From contig DS999225.1 in assembly GCA_000156295.1 (NCBI GenBank), forward strand, positions 68,852 to 132,851: DNA of 64,000 nt, written 5' to 3'. Each line of letters starts with the position of its first letter. Positions within the stretch are counted from its first letter, which is position 1. The position numbers and the translations under genes are program-made. This stretch comes from a marine gamma proteobacterium HTCC2148 (lineage in GTDB: Bacteria; Pseudomonadota; Gammaproteobacteria; Pseudomonadales; Halieaceae). Below are positions 8,393 to 17,262 of the stretch, in pieces. The notes beneath the pieces were generated by a model. It searched no databases and was not told the DNA's origin. It saw only the letters and a program-made list of their open reading frames with translations.

Positions 8393-11300
8393 AATGGGGC
8401 AGGAGCGTGGGGTCATCGCGTGGATGGCCAACAACCCGGTGGCGGCCAATCTGTTGATGCTAGTGGTCATGATAGGTGGTCTTGCTGCGATCAATAACCT
8501 CACCAAGGAGGTTTTTCCGTCCTTCCCCACTGAGCGGGTCACCATTACCGTGCCATATCCCGGTAGCTCACCGGAGGAAGTTGAGGCGGGAATCGTTCGG
8601 ATCATCGAAGAAGAAGTGCTCGATCTAGTCGGCGTAAAAGAAATATCTTCGGTCTCTCGCGAAGGTTCTGGCACCGTCACTGTGCAAATGGAGGCGGGTA
8701 CGCTCATGTCGCGTGCCCTGGTGCAGATTAAAACGCGCGTGGATGGTATCGCTTCTTTCCCGGCCAATGCTGAAGAACCTATTGTCGATGAAGTCCTCTA
8801 TAGGACCCGCACCATGAACGTCAGTGTCTATGGCGACCTTGACGAGTATCAGTTGAAGGACTTGGCCGATAACCTGCGCGATGAAGTGTTGAACATACCC
8901 GGGATTACCCAGGTGGCTCTGCGCGGTGCCCGGAACTATGAAATATCTATCGAGGTCTCTGATACGGCACTGCGTCGGTACGGGTTGAGTTTCGATAATG
9001 TGGTCTCTGCGGTGCAGCAGCGCTCCCGAGATCTGCCGGGTGGCAAGCTGCGGACCGATGAGGGCTCAATCACTCTGCGCTCAGTGGGACAAGCTTATAC
9101 CGCCGAAGAATTTGCCGACCTGACACTGGTAACACGCAGTGATGGCACAGTGCTGAGTGTGGGTGATATAGCCACTGTTCGCGATGGTTTTGAGGAGCAG
9201 CCGGTGCTTACCCGGCTTAATGGGAAACGCTCCGTAACCCTGGTCGTTGATCGGGTGGGTAATCAGGATGTGCTTGCCATGACCAACAACTTGCGAGCGC
9301 TTGTTGCTGGGAAAAAAGCGGAATTACCACCGGGTGTTGAAATTACGGCATGGGCAGATCGCAGCGTGATTCTGAAAGGGCGTATTAACCTGATGCTCAA
9401 GAGCGCGGCCCAGGGAGCGGTGTTGGTGATGATTTTTCTTGCCCTGTTCCTGAATACCTCGCTCGCATTCTGGGTGATTCTTGGCGTGCCGTTCTCTTTC
9501 CTCGGGGCATTGATGGTGCTCGATGTCTTTAATACCGGTCTCACAATCAACATATTCTCGGTCTTTGGCTTTATTTTAGTGCTGGGTATGTTGGTGGATG
9601 ATGGCATTGTGACTGCGGAAAGTGCCTACGCCCAGTTGGAGGAAGAACGTAAAGGGGTTGATAGCATTGTACGGGGCACCCGCAGGGTGACGGTTGCCAC
9701 CGTTTTCGGCGCCCTGACGACCATGATTGCCTTCGCGCCGGCAGCCCTTTTAACAGAGGGCATAGGTCGCTTGGTTTCTGTAATTGTGCCGGTGGTGGTG
9801 CTTAGCCTGATGTTCTCTCTGATTGAGACGAAGCTGATTTTGCCAGCGCACTTGCGTCACATTCGTATCGATCCAAAGCCTTCTGACGGCCGATCGCCGC
9901 TTGGTTTTCTGAGAAACATACAGCAGGCTTGTGCAGGCGGCTTGGTGCGCTTCAGTGAAGAGGTCTATCGGCCATTGCTGCAGTGGGCCGTGAACTATCG
10001 CTATGTCAGCGTGGCGATTTTCGTAGGTGGCCTCATGGTCTGTTTGGCACTGGTACCTGCCGGTATTGTGCGCTTTGTTTTCTTCCCCAACGTGCCGTCT
10101 GATTCCATTCGGGTTGATCTTAAAATGCCCAACGGGACGCCCTGGCAGAAAACACATGAATACGCCTTACGCATCGAACAAGCCGCTGGTGAAATGGACG
10201 AACGCTATCGACTGGAGACTGGCAGCGACGAGAGCGTCATCGCTGAAATGTTAACGCTGTCTAACTCTGACACTGAATCCGAACTCTGGCTGGATCTTCT
10301 GCCTAGTGAGCGTCGTATCGTTTCGTCAGTGACGCTGGGCAAGTGGTTTCGAGAGGCTTTGGGCGAGCTCAGTGGTATTCAGTCATTAATTGTCGATGCC
10401 AACTCCGGACCTGGTGGTGCCCCCGTGGATATCGAGCTGGCAGGAAATGATCTTGGGGAACTGCGCAGTGCAGCTTCGGAGTTAAAAGTGGCACTTACGC
10501 GGTTTGATGGCCTGTCAGACATACGCGATACCTTTGATGCCGGAGGGCCCGAGTTGGATATCAGGGTGAGTGCCGAGGGTGAAGCATTGGGTCTTGGACA
10601 GGTGGAGCTAGCAAGACAGGTACGCCAGGCGTTTTTTGGCGCTCAGATTCAACGTGTCCAACGTGGCCGGCATGAAGTTCGGGTATATGTGCGTTTACCG
10701 GCAGAACATCGCCAGTCGCTTGATGCGTTGCATCTGCTGTGGATCGAGGTGCCCGGTCGCGGCAAGGTGCCGTTCGATGTAGTGGGCACGGCTCAAGAGC
10801 AGACTGGGGTCAGTGTGATCAATCGTTTTAATCGCCAGCGAGTGGTGAACGTAAAAGCAGATCTGGACAAAGCCGTGGTGGAGCCTGGAGAAGTTAACCA
10901 GCGTATCACTAGCGAGGTTTTGCCTGACATTTTGGCTCGCTATACCAAGGTCAGTAAGCGCTTGAGCGGGGAAGCGGAAGATCAGGCAGAATCTACCAGT
11001 TCGCTTAAATTCGGTTTTCTCGCAATTCTGGTGATGATTTATGCTGCGTTAGCAGTGCCGCTGCGCAGTTATGGTCAACCCCTGATCATTATGTCGGTGA
11101 TTCCTTTCGGGTTAACCGGCGCTGTTCTGGGGCACTTTATTGTTGGTAGTGATGTCAGTGTCTTGTCGGCGATAGGCATGATTGGTCTTACCGGTATTGT
11201 GGTGAACGACAGCCTCGTACTGGTTGATCATATTAACCATCGTCTCAACGATAGAGACGAAGCCTGGCGAGACGCAGTAATAAATGGCGCCGTAAGGCGA

Positions 11301-11513
11301 TTTCGCCCCGTGGTGTTGACATCGATTACGACGTTTATTGGCCTGGTGCCGATACAGTTGGAAACCGCAATTCAGGCTCAGTTTGTGAAACCCATGGCGG
11401 TGTCAGTGGCCTTCGGGGTATTGTTTGCGACCTTTGTGACGCTTGTGTTGGTGCCTGTGCTTTATTTTGTGGGCAGGGACATCAAGGCACTTTTCACCAG
11501 GGATCCTGCCTAA
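8385..11513 (+). CDS. RND efflux permease (AcrB/HAE-type)
   Basis: A 1042-residue inner-membrane proton antiporter with the standard duplicated fold: a TM helix near the N-terminus, two large periplasmic loops and TM clusters near residues 330-500 and 860-1035. The essential aspartate pair of the proton relay is present (GMLVDDGIVTAES). It overlaps the adaptor by 8 bp and the following VOC gene by 1 bp (TAATG). Its N-terminal extension and sequence suit the less-studied environmental RND group rather than AcrB proper. The exported compound is unknown. Confidence 0.93.
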   Translation: MAEMGQERGVIAWMANNPVAANLLMLVVMIGGLAAINNLTKEVFPSFPTERVTITVPYPGSSPEEVEAGIVRIIEEEVLDLVGVKEISSVSREGSGTVTVQMEAGTLMSRALVQIKTRVDGIASFPANAEEPIVDEVLYRTRTMNVSVYGDLDEYQLKDLADNLRDEVLNIPGITQVALRGARNYEISIEVSDTALRRYGLSFDNVVSAVQQRSRDLPGGKLRTDEGSITLRSVGQAYTAEEFADLTLVTRSDGTVLSVGDIATVRDGFEEQPVLTRLNGKRSVTLVVDRVGNQDVLAMTNNLRALVAGKKAELPPGVEITAWADRSVILKGRINLMLKSAAQGAVLVMIFLALFLNTSLAFWVILGVPFSFLGALMVLDVFNTGLTINIFSVFGFILVLGMLVDDGIVTAESAYAQLEEERKGVDSIVRGTRRVTVATVFGALTTMIAFAPAALLTEGIGRLVSVIVPVVVLSLMFSLIETKLILPAHLRHIRIDPKPSDGRSPLGFLRNIQQACAGGLVRFSEEVYRPLLQWAVNYRYVSVAIFVGGLMVCLALVPAGIVRFVFFPNVPSDSIRVDLKMPNGTPWQKTHEYALRIEQAAGEMDERYRLETGSDESVIAEMLTLSNSDTESELWLDLLPSERRIVSSVTLGKWFREALGELSGIQSLIVDANSGPGGAPVDIELAGNDLGELRSAASELKVALTRFDGLSDIRDTFDAGGPELDIRVSAEGEALGLGQVELARQVRQAFFGAQIQRVQRGRHEVRVYVRLPAEHRQSLDALHLLWIEVPGRGKVPFDVVGTAQEQTGVSVINRFNRQRVVNVKADLDKAVVEPGEVNQRITSEVLPDILARYTKVSKRLSGEAEDQAESTSSLKFGFLAILVMIYAALAVPLRSYGQPLIIMSVIPFGLTGAVLGHFIVGSDVSVLSAIGMIGLTGIVVNDSLVLVDHINHRLNDRDEAWRDAVINGAVRRFRPVVLTSITTFIGLVPIQLETAIQAQFVKPMAVSVAFGVLFATFVTLVLVPVLYFVGRDIKALFTRDPA

Positions 11514-11944
11514 TGTTAACCCCCTTTCACATCGCCGTAGCGGTGCGGGACATCGATGAAGCACGTGACTTTTACGGCGCCGGTCTGGGGTTTTCAGAAG
11601 GGCGAAGCAGTGACCAGTGGATAGACTTCAATATGTTTGGGCATCAATTTGTCACTCACCTCAATGCCAGCATAGGCCCGCAAGGCAGCATTGCCAGCAT
11701 CGCCAACGAGGTGGACGGTCATGGCGTGCCGGTGCCCCACTTTGGGGTGGTACTGGAATTTGATCAATGGGAAGCGTTTGCCGAGACGGCTCGAGCGGTG
11801 GTCAGTGAGTTTATTATCGAACCCTACATCAGGTTTAAAGGGCAACCGGGGGAACAAGCTACCCTGTTTTTCAGTGACCCATCGGGCAATGCCCTAGAGT
11901 TTAAGGCCTTCCGAAATATTGATGAGCAGCTTTTTGCCACATGA
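11513..11944 (+). CDS. VOC (glyoxalase/dioxygenase-fold) family protein
   Basis: A 143-residue cytoplasmic protein of the vicinal oxygen chelate superfamily. The paired beta-alpha-beta modules begin with PFHIAVAVRDIDEARDFY and PHFGVVLEFDQWE, and the end contains DPSGNALEFKAF. The likely metal ligands are the His in FHIAV, the His in HFGVV and the Glu in LEFK. Its start codon overlaps the permease stop (TAATG), so it is co-translated with the efflux pump. Such proteins can be dioxygenases, isomerases or antibiotic-binding proteins; a link to the pump substrate is inference from the overlap. Confidence 0.82.
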   Translation: MLTPFHIAVAVRDIDEARDFYGAGLGFSEGRSSDQWIDFNMFGHQFVTHLNASIGPQGSIASIANEVDGHGVPVPHFGVVLEFDQWEAFAETARAVVSEFIIEPYIRFKGQPGEQATLFFSDPSGNALEFKAFRNIDEQLFAT

Positions 11945-11945
11945 G

Positions 11946-12719
11946 TTACCTGCTGTAAACGAAAGGCCCCTGACGAGCATAGGTGTCTGAAAAAATCTGG
12001 TCGATTACAAAACGGCTGAGTTCGCCCGCCCTCAGGTGAAAGCTCTGTGGGCTTAGCAGGGACGCGTTAGCGGTGCTCTCAGCATTGCTGGATTCAATCA
12101 ACGGGCAGCGCACCAGGGTCCACTTGGCGCTACTCTTTGACAGCAATTCGTATTCTGCCTGTCGGTCTTTGAGTAACGAGGCGAAGCGGAGTTTGACCAA
12201 TTGGCGCATCAGCCAGCCAGTGGCATTGCGCCGGTCCCCCGGCATCGTTACTGCAGCGCCTGAAATCACGATATAGCGTTCAATGTTCTGTTTTGCCATC
12301 GCTGCGAGCACGTTCCGACTAACTGTGCTCGTCAGATCGGGGGTTGATTTTTTGTTACTACCGGGGCCGATGGCACTGATCACCACGTCGCTCTGCTCCA
12401 ACAGGGTTTCAATGACCTGCGGATCGCGCGCATCGCCTTGGACTATCGTTACCCGTTCTCCCAGGTAGGCCAGCTTCTCGGGTGATCGGGACAGGATACG
12501 TAAATCGTAGCCCTGAGCCAGTGCCTGTTGGAGAATATGGCCACCTACCATGCCGGTGCCGCCGAGCAGCGCGATCGTGGTGTGTTGATTGGCGGGCTTA
12601 CTAGTGGCGAAGATTGCGTCGTTTGATAATCGCTGCTGTGATCCGGCACAGGCCCCCACAAGGGCCAAGGAGATGATTATCAATAAAAACCGGGATAGCT
12701 GATTGAGCGCTCGCAACAT
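11946..12719 (-). CDS. NAD(P)-binding Rossmann-fold protein with lipoprotein-like signal
   Basis: A 257-residue protein. Residues 1-24 look like a signal peptide with a lipobox-like LVGAC, so Cys24 could be lipidated. The rest is an atypical-SDR/NmrA-like NAD(P)-binding fold: TIALLGGTGMVGGHILQQAL is the GxxGxxG nucleotide site and RILSRSPEKL the second strand, followed by YIVISGAAVTMPG and a DRQAEYELL helix. It converges on the VOC gene with 1 bp between the stops. An exported NAD(P)-binding protein is unusual since these cofactors are cytoplasmic; a cytoplasmic membrane-anchored form is the alternative. The enzymatic role is unknown. Confidence 0.78.
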   Translation of the reverse strand: MLRALNQLSRFLLIIISLALVGACAGSQQRLSNDAIFATSKPANQHTTIALLGGTGMVGGHILQQALAQGYDLRILSRSPEKLAYLGERVTIVQGDARDPQVIETLLEQSDVVISAIGPGSNKKSTPDLTSTVSRNVLAAMAKQNIERYIVISGAAVTMPGDRRNATGWLMRQLVKLRFASLLKDRQAEYELLSKSSAKWTLVRCPLIESSNAESTANASLLSPQSFHLRAGELSRFVIDQIFSDTYARQGPFVYSR

Positions 12720-12937
12720 GGATGCCTGGACCTTCTTTTAGCGCGCTAATTCTCGCCAACATATGCGGGAGGCCTGACGATAAGAGGGCCTTATGATGCT
12801 AGCGTTTCCTGCAGCTCGCGGAGGCAATTTATCAAGCAAATTCGATGTCGTCAAAATTCGGCAGCATTGCTGGTAGAGGGAGCACGCGCGGTGGCGCTGG
12901 TCTGATTGTGACAGGCGAGGAAAAATGAGCTAATCGA

Positions 12938-12951
12938 TGCAATTTTTTGCA
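12938..12951. promoter_or_regulatory. Inverted repeat, candidate PadR autoregulatory operator
   Basis: Perfect palindrome TGCAATTTTTTGCA (5-bp arms TGCAA/TTGCA around TTTT), 53 bp before the PadR gene start. A TATGAT sequence at 12969-12974 could be a -10 box, though spacing to a -35 is imperfect. PadR regulators usually bind short dyads in their own promoters. The remaining 285 bp between 12720 and 13004 show nothing else I can name. Confidence 0.35.
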
Positions 12952-13004
12952 CTAATAGCCACAGGGTCTATGATGATAATAACGAACTTCGAGTGGATCC
13001 CGCC

Positions 13005-13559
13005 ATGGCTCTCGCCCAGGCAATAATGACCTCCCTGTTGGATGCCGACCTTTCCGGCTCCGAGCTGGCCCGTGATTTCGAGAAATCCATGGGCTTCTTC
13101 TGGCAGTCAACCCATCAGCAAATCTATCAGGAGCTGCGCAAGCTTGCTGATAAAGGCTGGCTGAACAAAAGAGAAGTCAATCAATCGGGCAAGCCCAATA
13201 AGAACGTCTATGGGCTTACACTCGCCGGCCGTGAGGCGCTGGCTGACTGGGTGTTCGGGCCTACCAAGGTTCAGCCAACCAAAGACGAGTTATTATTAAA
13301 GCTCTATAACCTCAGCGACGACAACGTCGAGCACGTCATCGGTGAGATCACCCATCGCCGTGAAGAAGTGATGCAGCGATTGTACCTGTATGAAGCAATC
13401 AGGCGTCGTCACTACGATGACCCCGGTAGTTTGCCAGTACGTCACAAGGGAGTGTATCTGGCGCTGGCATCGGGTATTCATCAGGGAGAACAGTTTTTAT
13501 CCTGGTGCGATGAAGCTTTAACCCTGTTGGCAACGGTCACTGGCAGCTCTGGCCATTAG
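13005..13559 (+). CDS. PadR-family transcriptional regulator
   Basis: A 184-residue regulator. The N-terminal winged helix (about residues 1-80) has the PadR pattern MALAQAIMTSLL..SGSELARDFEKSMGFFW..QIYQELRKLADKGWL, and the C-terminal Vir_C_2-type helical dimerisation region follows (about 90-175). The ATG at 13005 matches the family start; an in-frame GTG at 12993 would add four residues. PadR proteins typically repress enzymes or pumps for phenolic or toxic compounds, but its target is not evident. It converges on the serine hydrolase gene. Confidence 0.88.
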   Translation: MALAQAIMTSLLDADLSGSELARDFEKSMGFFWQSTHQQIYQELRKLADKGWLNKREVNQSGKPNKNVYGLTLAGREALADWVFGPTKVQPTKDELLLKLYNLSDDNVEHVIGEITHRREEVMQRLYLYEAIRRRHYDDPGSLPVRHKGVYLALASGIHQGEQFLSWCDEALTLLATVTGSSGH

Positions 13560-13571
13560 GCGCAGCGCGCC
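13559..13571. terminator. Possible bidirectional hairpin between convergent genes
   Basis: GGCGC-AGC-GCGCC lies exactly between the TAG of the PadR gene (ends 13559) and the TAA of the serine hydrolase (13573). The stem is perfect but only 5 bp and no clear T-run follows on either side, so a terminator role is weak. Confidence 0.3.
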
Positions 13572-13572
13572 G

Positions 13573-14871
13573 TTAGCTGGCGAGAAACCCCAGTGATTCT
13601 TCGTGCATGTCTCTCACGGTGGGACAGTTTTTTGGGATGCTGAACAACAGGCGGGGAAAGGCAGCCAGGTGTTTGCCTAGCACCGGTTTGCCGCTATTGA
13701 GAATCGCCACGGAAATATCCCGCTGCGGGTCGGCCCAGACAAAAACGTTGGACAGCCCCACATGTCCGTAGGCGTAGTGGCTGTTCCTGCCGTAAATACC
13801 CGCCGGGTTGCCCCCCAACATAAAGCCTGGGCTGTAGCGCATAGGCAGGCCTAGTGATGCGTCCATCTGAGCCTTACCAGATTCCTGTATTGCGCGGTGA
13901 ATTGTGAGCGGTTGTAAGATCTGTTTTCCCTTGTACTCACCATAATCGAGCAGCATTTGAAAAAATCGGCTGGCTTCTTCGGCGGTAGCATACATATTGC
14001 CGGACGGTAGCACTGCGCCCTTGAATTCCTGGGTATTGGTGAGAGGGATTACCTCGCTGTAGTCCAGTCCCAAAGCGTCTTTGATGCGGGGCCCCAGCGG
14101 GCCCAGAGGCAAGCCCGTAAAGCGATTGACCGCGGCTTTTTTCATGTCTTTCTTTGTGAGGCCGTAACGGAAGTAGCGCATGCCCATTGGCCTGCTGATG
14201 TGCTTGCTCAAATACTGTTGTGCAGTCATGCCGGTGGTTCGGCGAATGAGCTCATCGAGGATAAATCCACCGGTAATTGCATGGTAAGCGGATGTTCTGC
14301 CAAGGTTGTCAATGGGGTCTGCTGCGCAGATTGCCGCCAGCGCTGCCTCGCGGTCAAATAGCAGTGCGGCATCGCCATTCTCACCTAAACCAGGCACGCC
14401 GGCGCGATGGGCCAGCAACTGATAAATGGTGATGAAGCCTTTGCCGTTTTGTGAAAACTCCGGAATGTAGTAGCTCACCGGGTCCAGAAGGTGAATTTTT
14501 CCTTGCTCTGCCAACAAGTGGACCAACATTGCACTCACGCCCTTAGACGCGGAGAACAGGCAAATGGGTGTATTCAAGTCGCCGATGATGGCGTCTTCAC
14601 TGTCTGCATCGCCGCTTTGGTAACCGATACTGCGGTTCAGTACGATTTTTCCATGGCGTCGCAGGCAGATGCTGAGCATCGGATACATGCCGGTGCGATA
14701 GAGGCTCAGGGTGTCTGCCCAGATAGCGTTAACGGCGGCCTGGCTTAAACCAGCTTCAGCGGGTATGACTTCGTTGGCCCGGTCAATGCTGGTAATTTCA
14801 TCCAGGTCCCGAGGAATGGGGGTGGCATTGAAATGGTTGTTTATCTTCTTTCGAAATTGCCCCAGGATCAT
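13573..14871 (-). CDS. Serine hydrolase, class C beta-lactamase/esterase family
   Basis: A 432-residue protein. The catalytic SxxK motif is in LFSASKGVSAM (about residue 110), and a C-terminal HAYGHVG-type box (YAYGHVGLSNVF) occupies the KTG-like position. This group includes EstB-type esterases, D-aminopeptidases and transesterases as well as true beta-lactamases. No signal peptide is evident, which argues against a periplasmic beta-lactamase. The first 40 or so residues precede the core and the start could be somewhat later. Cytoplasmic esterase activity is the most reasonable guess; substrate unknown. Confidence 0.82.
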   Translation of the reverse strand: MILGQFRKKINNHFNATPIPRDLDEITSIDRANEVIPAEAGLSQAAVNAIWADTLSLYRTGMYPMLSICLRRHGKIVLNRSIGYQSGDADSEDAIIGDLNTPICLFSASKGVSAMLVHLLAEQGKIHLLDPVSYYIPEFSQNGKGFITIYQLLAHRAGVPGLGENGDAALLFDREAALAAICAADPIDNLGRTSAYHAITGGFILDELIRRTTGMTAQQYLSKHISRPMGMRYFRYGLTKKDMKKAAVNRFTGLPLGPLGPRIKDALGLDYSEVIPLTNTQEFKGAVLPSGNMYATAEEASRFFQMLLDYGEYKGKQILQPLTIHRAIQESGKAQMDASLGLPMRYSPGFMLGGNPAGIYGRNSHYAYGHVGLSNVFVWADPQRDISVAILNSGKPVLGKHLAAFPRLLFSIPKNCPTVRDMHEESLGFLAS

Positions 14872-14994
14872 GCACCTTAGCCCCTGCTCACGTTTGGTTC
14901 AGGGTATTACGAATATACGGCTGATAATAGTCCTGTCACTATTCTGCTGACGAACCCAATATCTGGACCAGGCTGCGAGCATGAAAGCTCCGTT

Positions 14995-16227
14995 CTAGAA
15001 CTTGTAGCGGCCGATATCTATGTCATAGGCGCCGGGCTCGAGACTCCTGAATATTGAGATTGGCTTGTCCTGATAGCGTCCCTGCGTGTCTTGCAGGTCT
15101 ACCAGCTTGGGGCGGGGGTACTCTTCTTTTTTGCGATTCAGCACCAGGATTACCTTGGGAAGTAGGCGTCGGGTGCGGCTTTCAGCGACAACAATGCCAA
15201 TCTCGCCCGAGGTGAGCTCTACAATAGTGCCGGCCGGGTATATACCAACGGCCTGGATAAATGCTTCCACCAACTCCGCCTGGAACTGTTTGTCTCGGGC
15301 CTCATAGAGAACCTTCACCGCCTCTGCGGGTGCTTTTGCTTCGGCGTAGGAGCGGTCTGAGGTAATTGCGTCATAGGTATCTACGATGGCGGCGATGCGC
15401 GCGAAAGTGGGAATTTCGTCGCCCCTTAAACCTCGCGGGTAGCCACTGCCGTCATAGCGCTCGTGATGGAAACCCACCATGTCGAGCACATCCTGGTTGA
15501 TGATGCCGCTCTTCTTTACCAGGTGGACGCCGTGGGCGACGTGGTGGCGCATTTCCTTGGTTTCTTCTTCGGTTAAATCGCGGTCGGCCCTGAGCAGTTC
15601 AGGGTCCACCAGTAGCTTGCCCACATCCATCAGCATGGCGCCAATAGCCAGGGAGCGCAGGTCTCTTTTGTGCAAGCCTATCTGTCTACCTAATGCGACC
15701 GCCCAAATAGCCACGCTGAGCGAGTGCTGGTAACTGTATTCGTCGTGTTTTTTTAGTCGGCCAAGCCAGAGGCAGGCATCCGGGTTGCGGGCGATGCTGC
15801 CAACGATGGGGTCGGCAGAAGTTCTAAGCTTAACGGCATCCAGCTTGCCGCTATCTGCTGCTTGATCAAAAATGTCGGTAATATCGTTAAGCAAATTGTC
15901 GAGAGCTTTGCTCGCTCTTGGGTGCTCGTCTTTCCATGCGGTTTCTTCGGCGTAGTCGCTTAACTCTCGGTCTTTGAAGATTTCAGGTATGGGAATACGC
16001 GGTCTTTCTCCCTTGGCGTGACGTGCCAAAGTGGGGCTGACGTAGACACACTTATGAATATCAATCCAAACATGCTCGCAGTAGTCGCGAACACGGGTAA
16101 TATCCTCGTCGCTTTCCAGCAAAAAGCCCTGGGTGAGAAATGGCGTGCCCAGCCAGTCCCTGTCGAGGCCACTGACGAACATGCCTTTCGAAAGGTCCGA
16201 TGTTGGGACCTTTACCGTTTGGAGCAT
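14995..16227 (-). CDS. DUF3391/HD-GYP domain protein (c-di-GMP phosphodiesterase family)
   Basis: A 410-residue cytoplasmic protein with an N-terminal DUF3391 (about residues 3-135), an HD-GYP domain (about 150-330) and a short beta-rich C-terminal extension. The signature HHERYDGSGYPRGLRGDEIP is intact. The first metal ligand His is in SYQHSLSVA. The normal HDIGK pair, however, reads MDVGK (LMDVGKLL), so the His of the HD motif is Met. HD-GYP enzymes hydrolyse c-di-GMP to pGpG/GMP; the substitution makes activity uncertain. It is not tightly linked to neighbours: a 156-bp AT-rich gap upstream (16228-16383) holds no recognisable gene. Confidence 0.9.
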   Translation of the reverse strand: MLQTVKVPTSDLSKGMFVSGLDRDWLGTPFLTQGFLLESDEDITRVRDYCEHVWIDIHKCVYVSPTLARHAKGERPRIPIPEIFKDRELSDYAEETAWKDEHPRASKALDNLLNDITDIFDQAADSGKLDAVKLRTSADPIVGSIARNPDACLWLGRLKKHDEYSYQHSLSVAIWAVALGRQIGLHKRDLRSLAIGAMLMDVGKLLVDPELLRADRDLTEEETKEMRHHVAHGVHLVKKSGIINQDVLDMVGFHHERYDGSGYPRGLRGDEIPTFARIAAIVDTYDAITSDRSYAEAKAPAEAVKVLYEARDKQFQAELVEAFIQAVGIYPAGTIVELTSGEIGIVVAESRTRRLLPKVILVLNRKKEEYPRPKLVDLQDTQGRYQDKPISIFRSLEPGAYDIDIGRYKF

Positions 16228-16383
16228 AGCGCTCGCCCCCTAGTAAAAACCGTGATGTAGAACGAAAAATACCTGATTGGAAGTGTGTTGTCTGAAATAA
16301 CTCGACTTTTTGATGATCTCTCGAAACAGGTAGAAACCTAGATATTTTGCCTAATTGCTATAAAAAACAACATGTTAAACGTA

Positions 16384-17262
16384 TTAGATGCTAGCGGCGG
16401 AGCGGCTGAGCGCGCTTTTGGCCAGATAAATGGTTATTAGGCCTCCTAATATGACCAGAGCACTGCCTACCAGCGACCAGCCGTCAGGAACCTGTCCCCA
16501 GATCAACCAACCCCAGAAAGCGGCCATAACGACGGCGAAGTAGTTAACCGGAGCAATGGCATGAGCGGGTGCCATGGCGTATGCCCGAGTGTAGAGAAGC
16601 AGAGTGAAGTAAATGGCAATGCCCACGTAGACCATAGCGGCCCACTCTTGCCAGCGCAGTCCGGCGAAGTCGTTGAGACTGAATGGCCCCACGCAGGCCA
16701 GGGACAGCACAAAATAATAAAGCAGTATTCGAGACGAGGGTTCTGTAGTCGCCAGTTTGTGGGTGGCGACCATAGACACGGACAGGCAGAGTGCTGAGAG
16801 AAACCCGCCGGCATGCCACCAGCTGAGCCCATCCGGGCTGGGCCTGAGTATGACCAAAACGCCGGCAAAACCAATGGCCAGGGGTAGCCAGTCGATGCCC
16901 GCTATGCGTTCTCTGTTCCAGGCCCAGATGACCAGCGGGACAGTGAGGGGTGCGCTCTGCCGCAGCAGCATCGCATCGACCATGGGAATATGTTCCAGCG
17001 CACTGTAGAAGAGATAAAAGCCGAGTACGCCCACCGCCCCGCGAAAAAAATGCAATCCGATTCGCGAGCTCTTTATATGGGCAAGCCCACCGCGCAATGT
17101 CAGGGGCAGACACAGTAGCAGGCACACCATGTATTGAACGGTCACTATGGCCTCAATGCTCACCCTGGCAGAGGCAAACTTTGTCGCCACTGCTGCGGTG
17201 CTGGCGATAATGACCATCATCAGCGAAAGATAGATGGCGTGGCGAGTCTGGTCCAATGCCAT
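16384..17262 (-). CDS. EamA/DMT-family transporter
   Basis: A 292-residue inner-membrane protein with ten predicted helices made of two EamA repeats (about residues 8-140 and 150-285). The first repeat contains RGAVGVLGFYLFYSALEHIPMVDAMLL split across TM3-4, typical of S-adenosylmethionine- or metabolite-exporting DMT carriers. Its ATG overlaps the stop of the M48 protease gene (TAATG), so the two are coupled. Substrate not determinable. Confidence 0.88.
   Translation of the reverse strand: MALDQTRHAIYLSLMMVIIASTAAVATKFASARVSIEAIVTVQYMVCLLLCLPLTLRGGLAHIKSSRIGLHFFRGAVGVLGFYLFYSALEHIPMVDAMLLRQSAPLTVPLVIWAWNRERIAGIDWLPLAIGFAGVLVILRPSPDGLSWWHAGGFLSALCLSVSMVATHKLATTEPSSRILLYYFVLSLACVGPFSLNDFAGLRWQEWAAMVYVGIAIYFTLLLYTRAYAMAPAHAIAPVNYFAVVMAAFWGWLIWGQVPDGWSLVGSALVILGGLITIYLAKSALSRSAASI

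Noticed and set aside
13573-14871. Antibiotic-resistance class C beta-lactamase
   Set aside because: No signal peptide and a general esterase-like sequence; SxxK alone is shared with many non-lactamase hydrolases.
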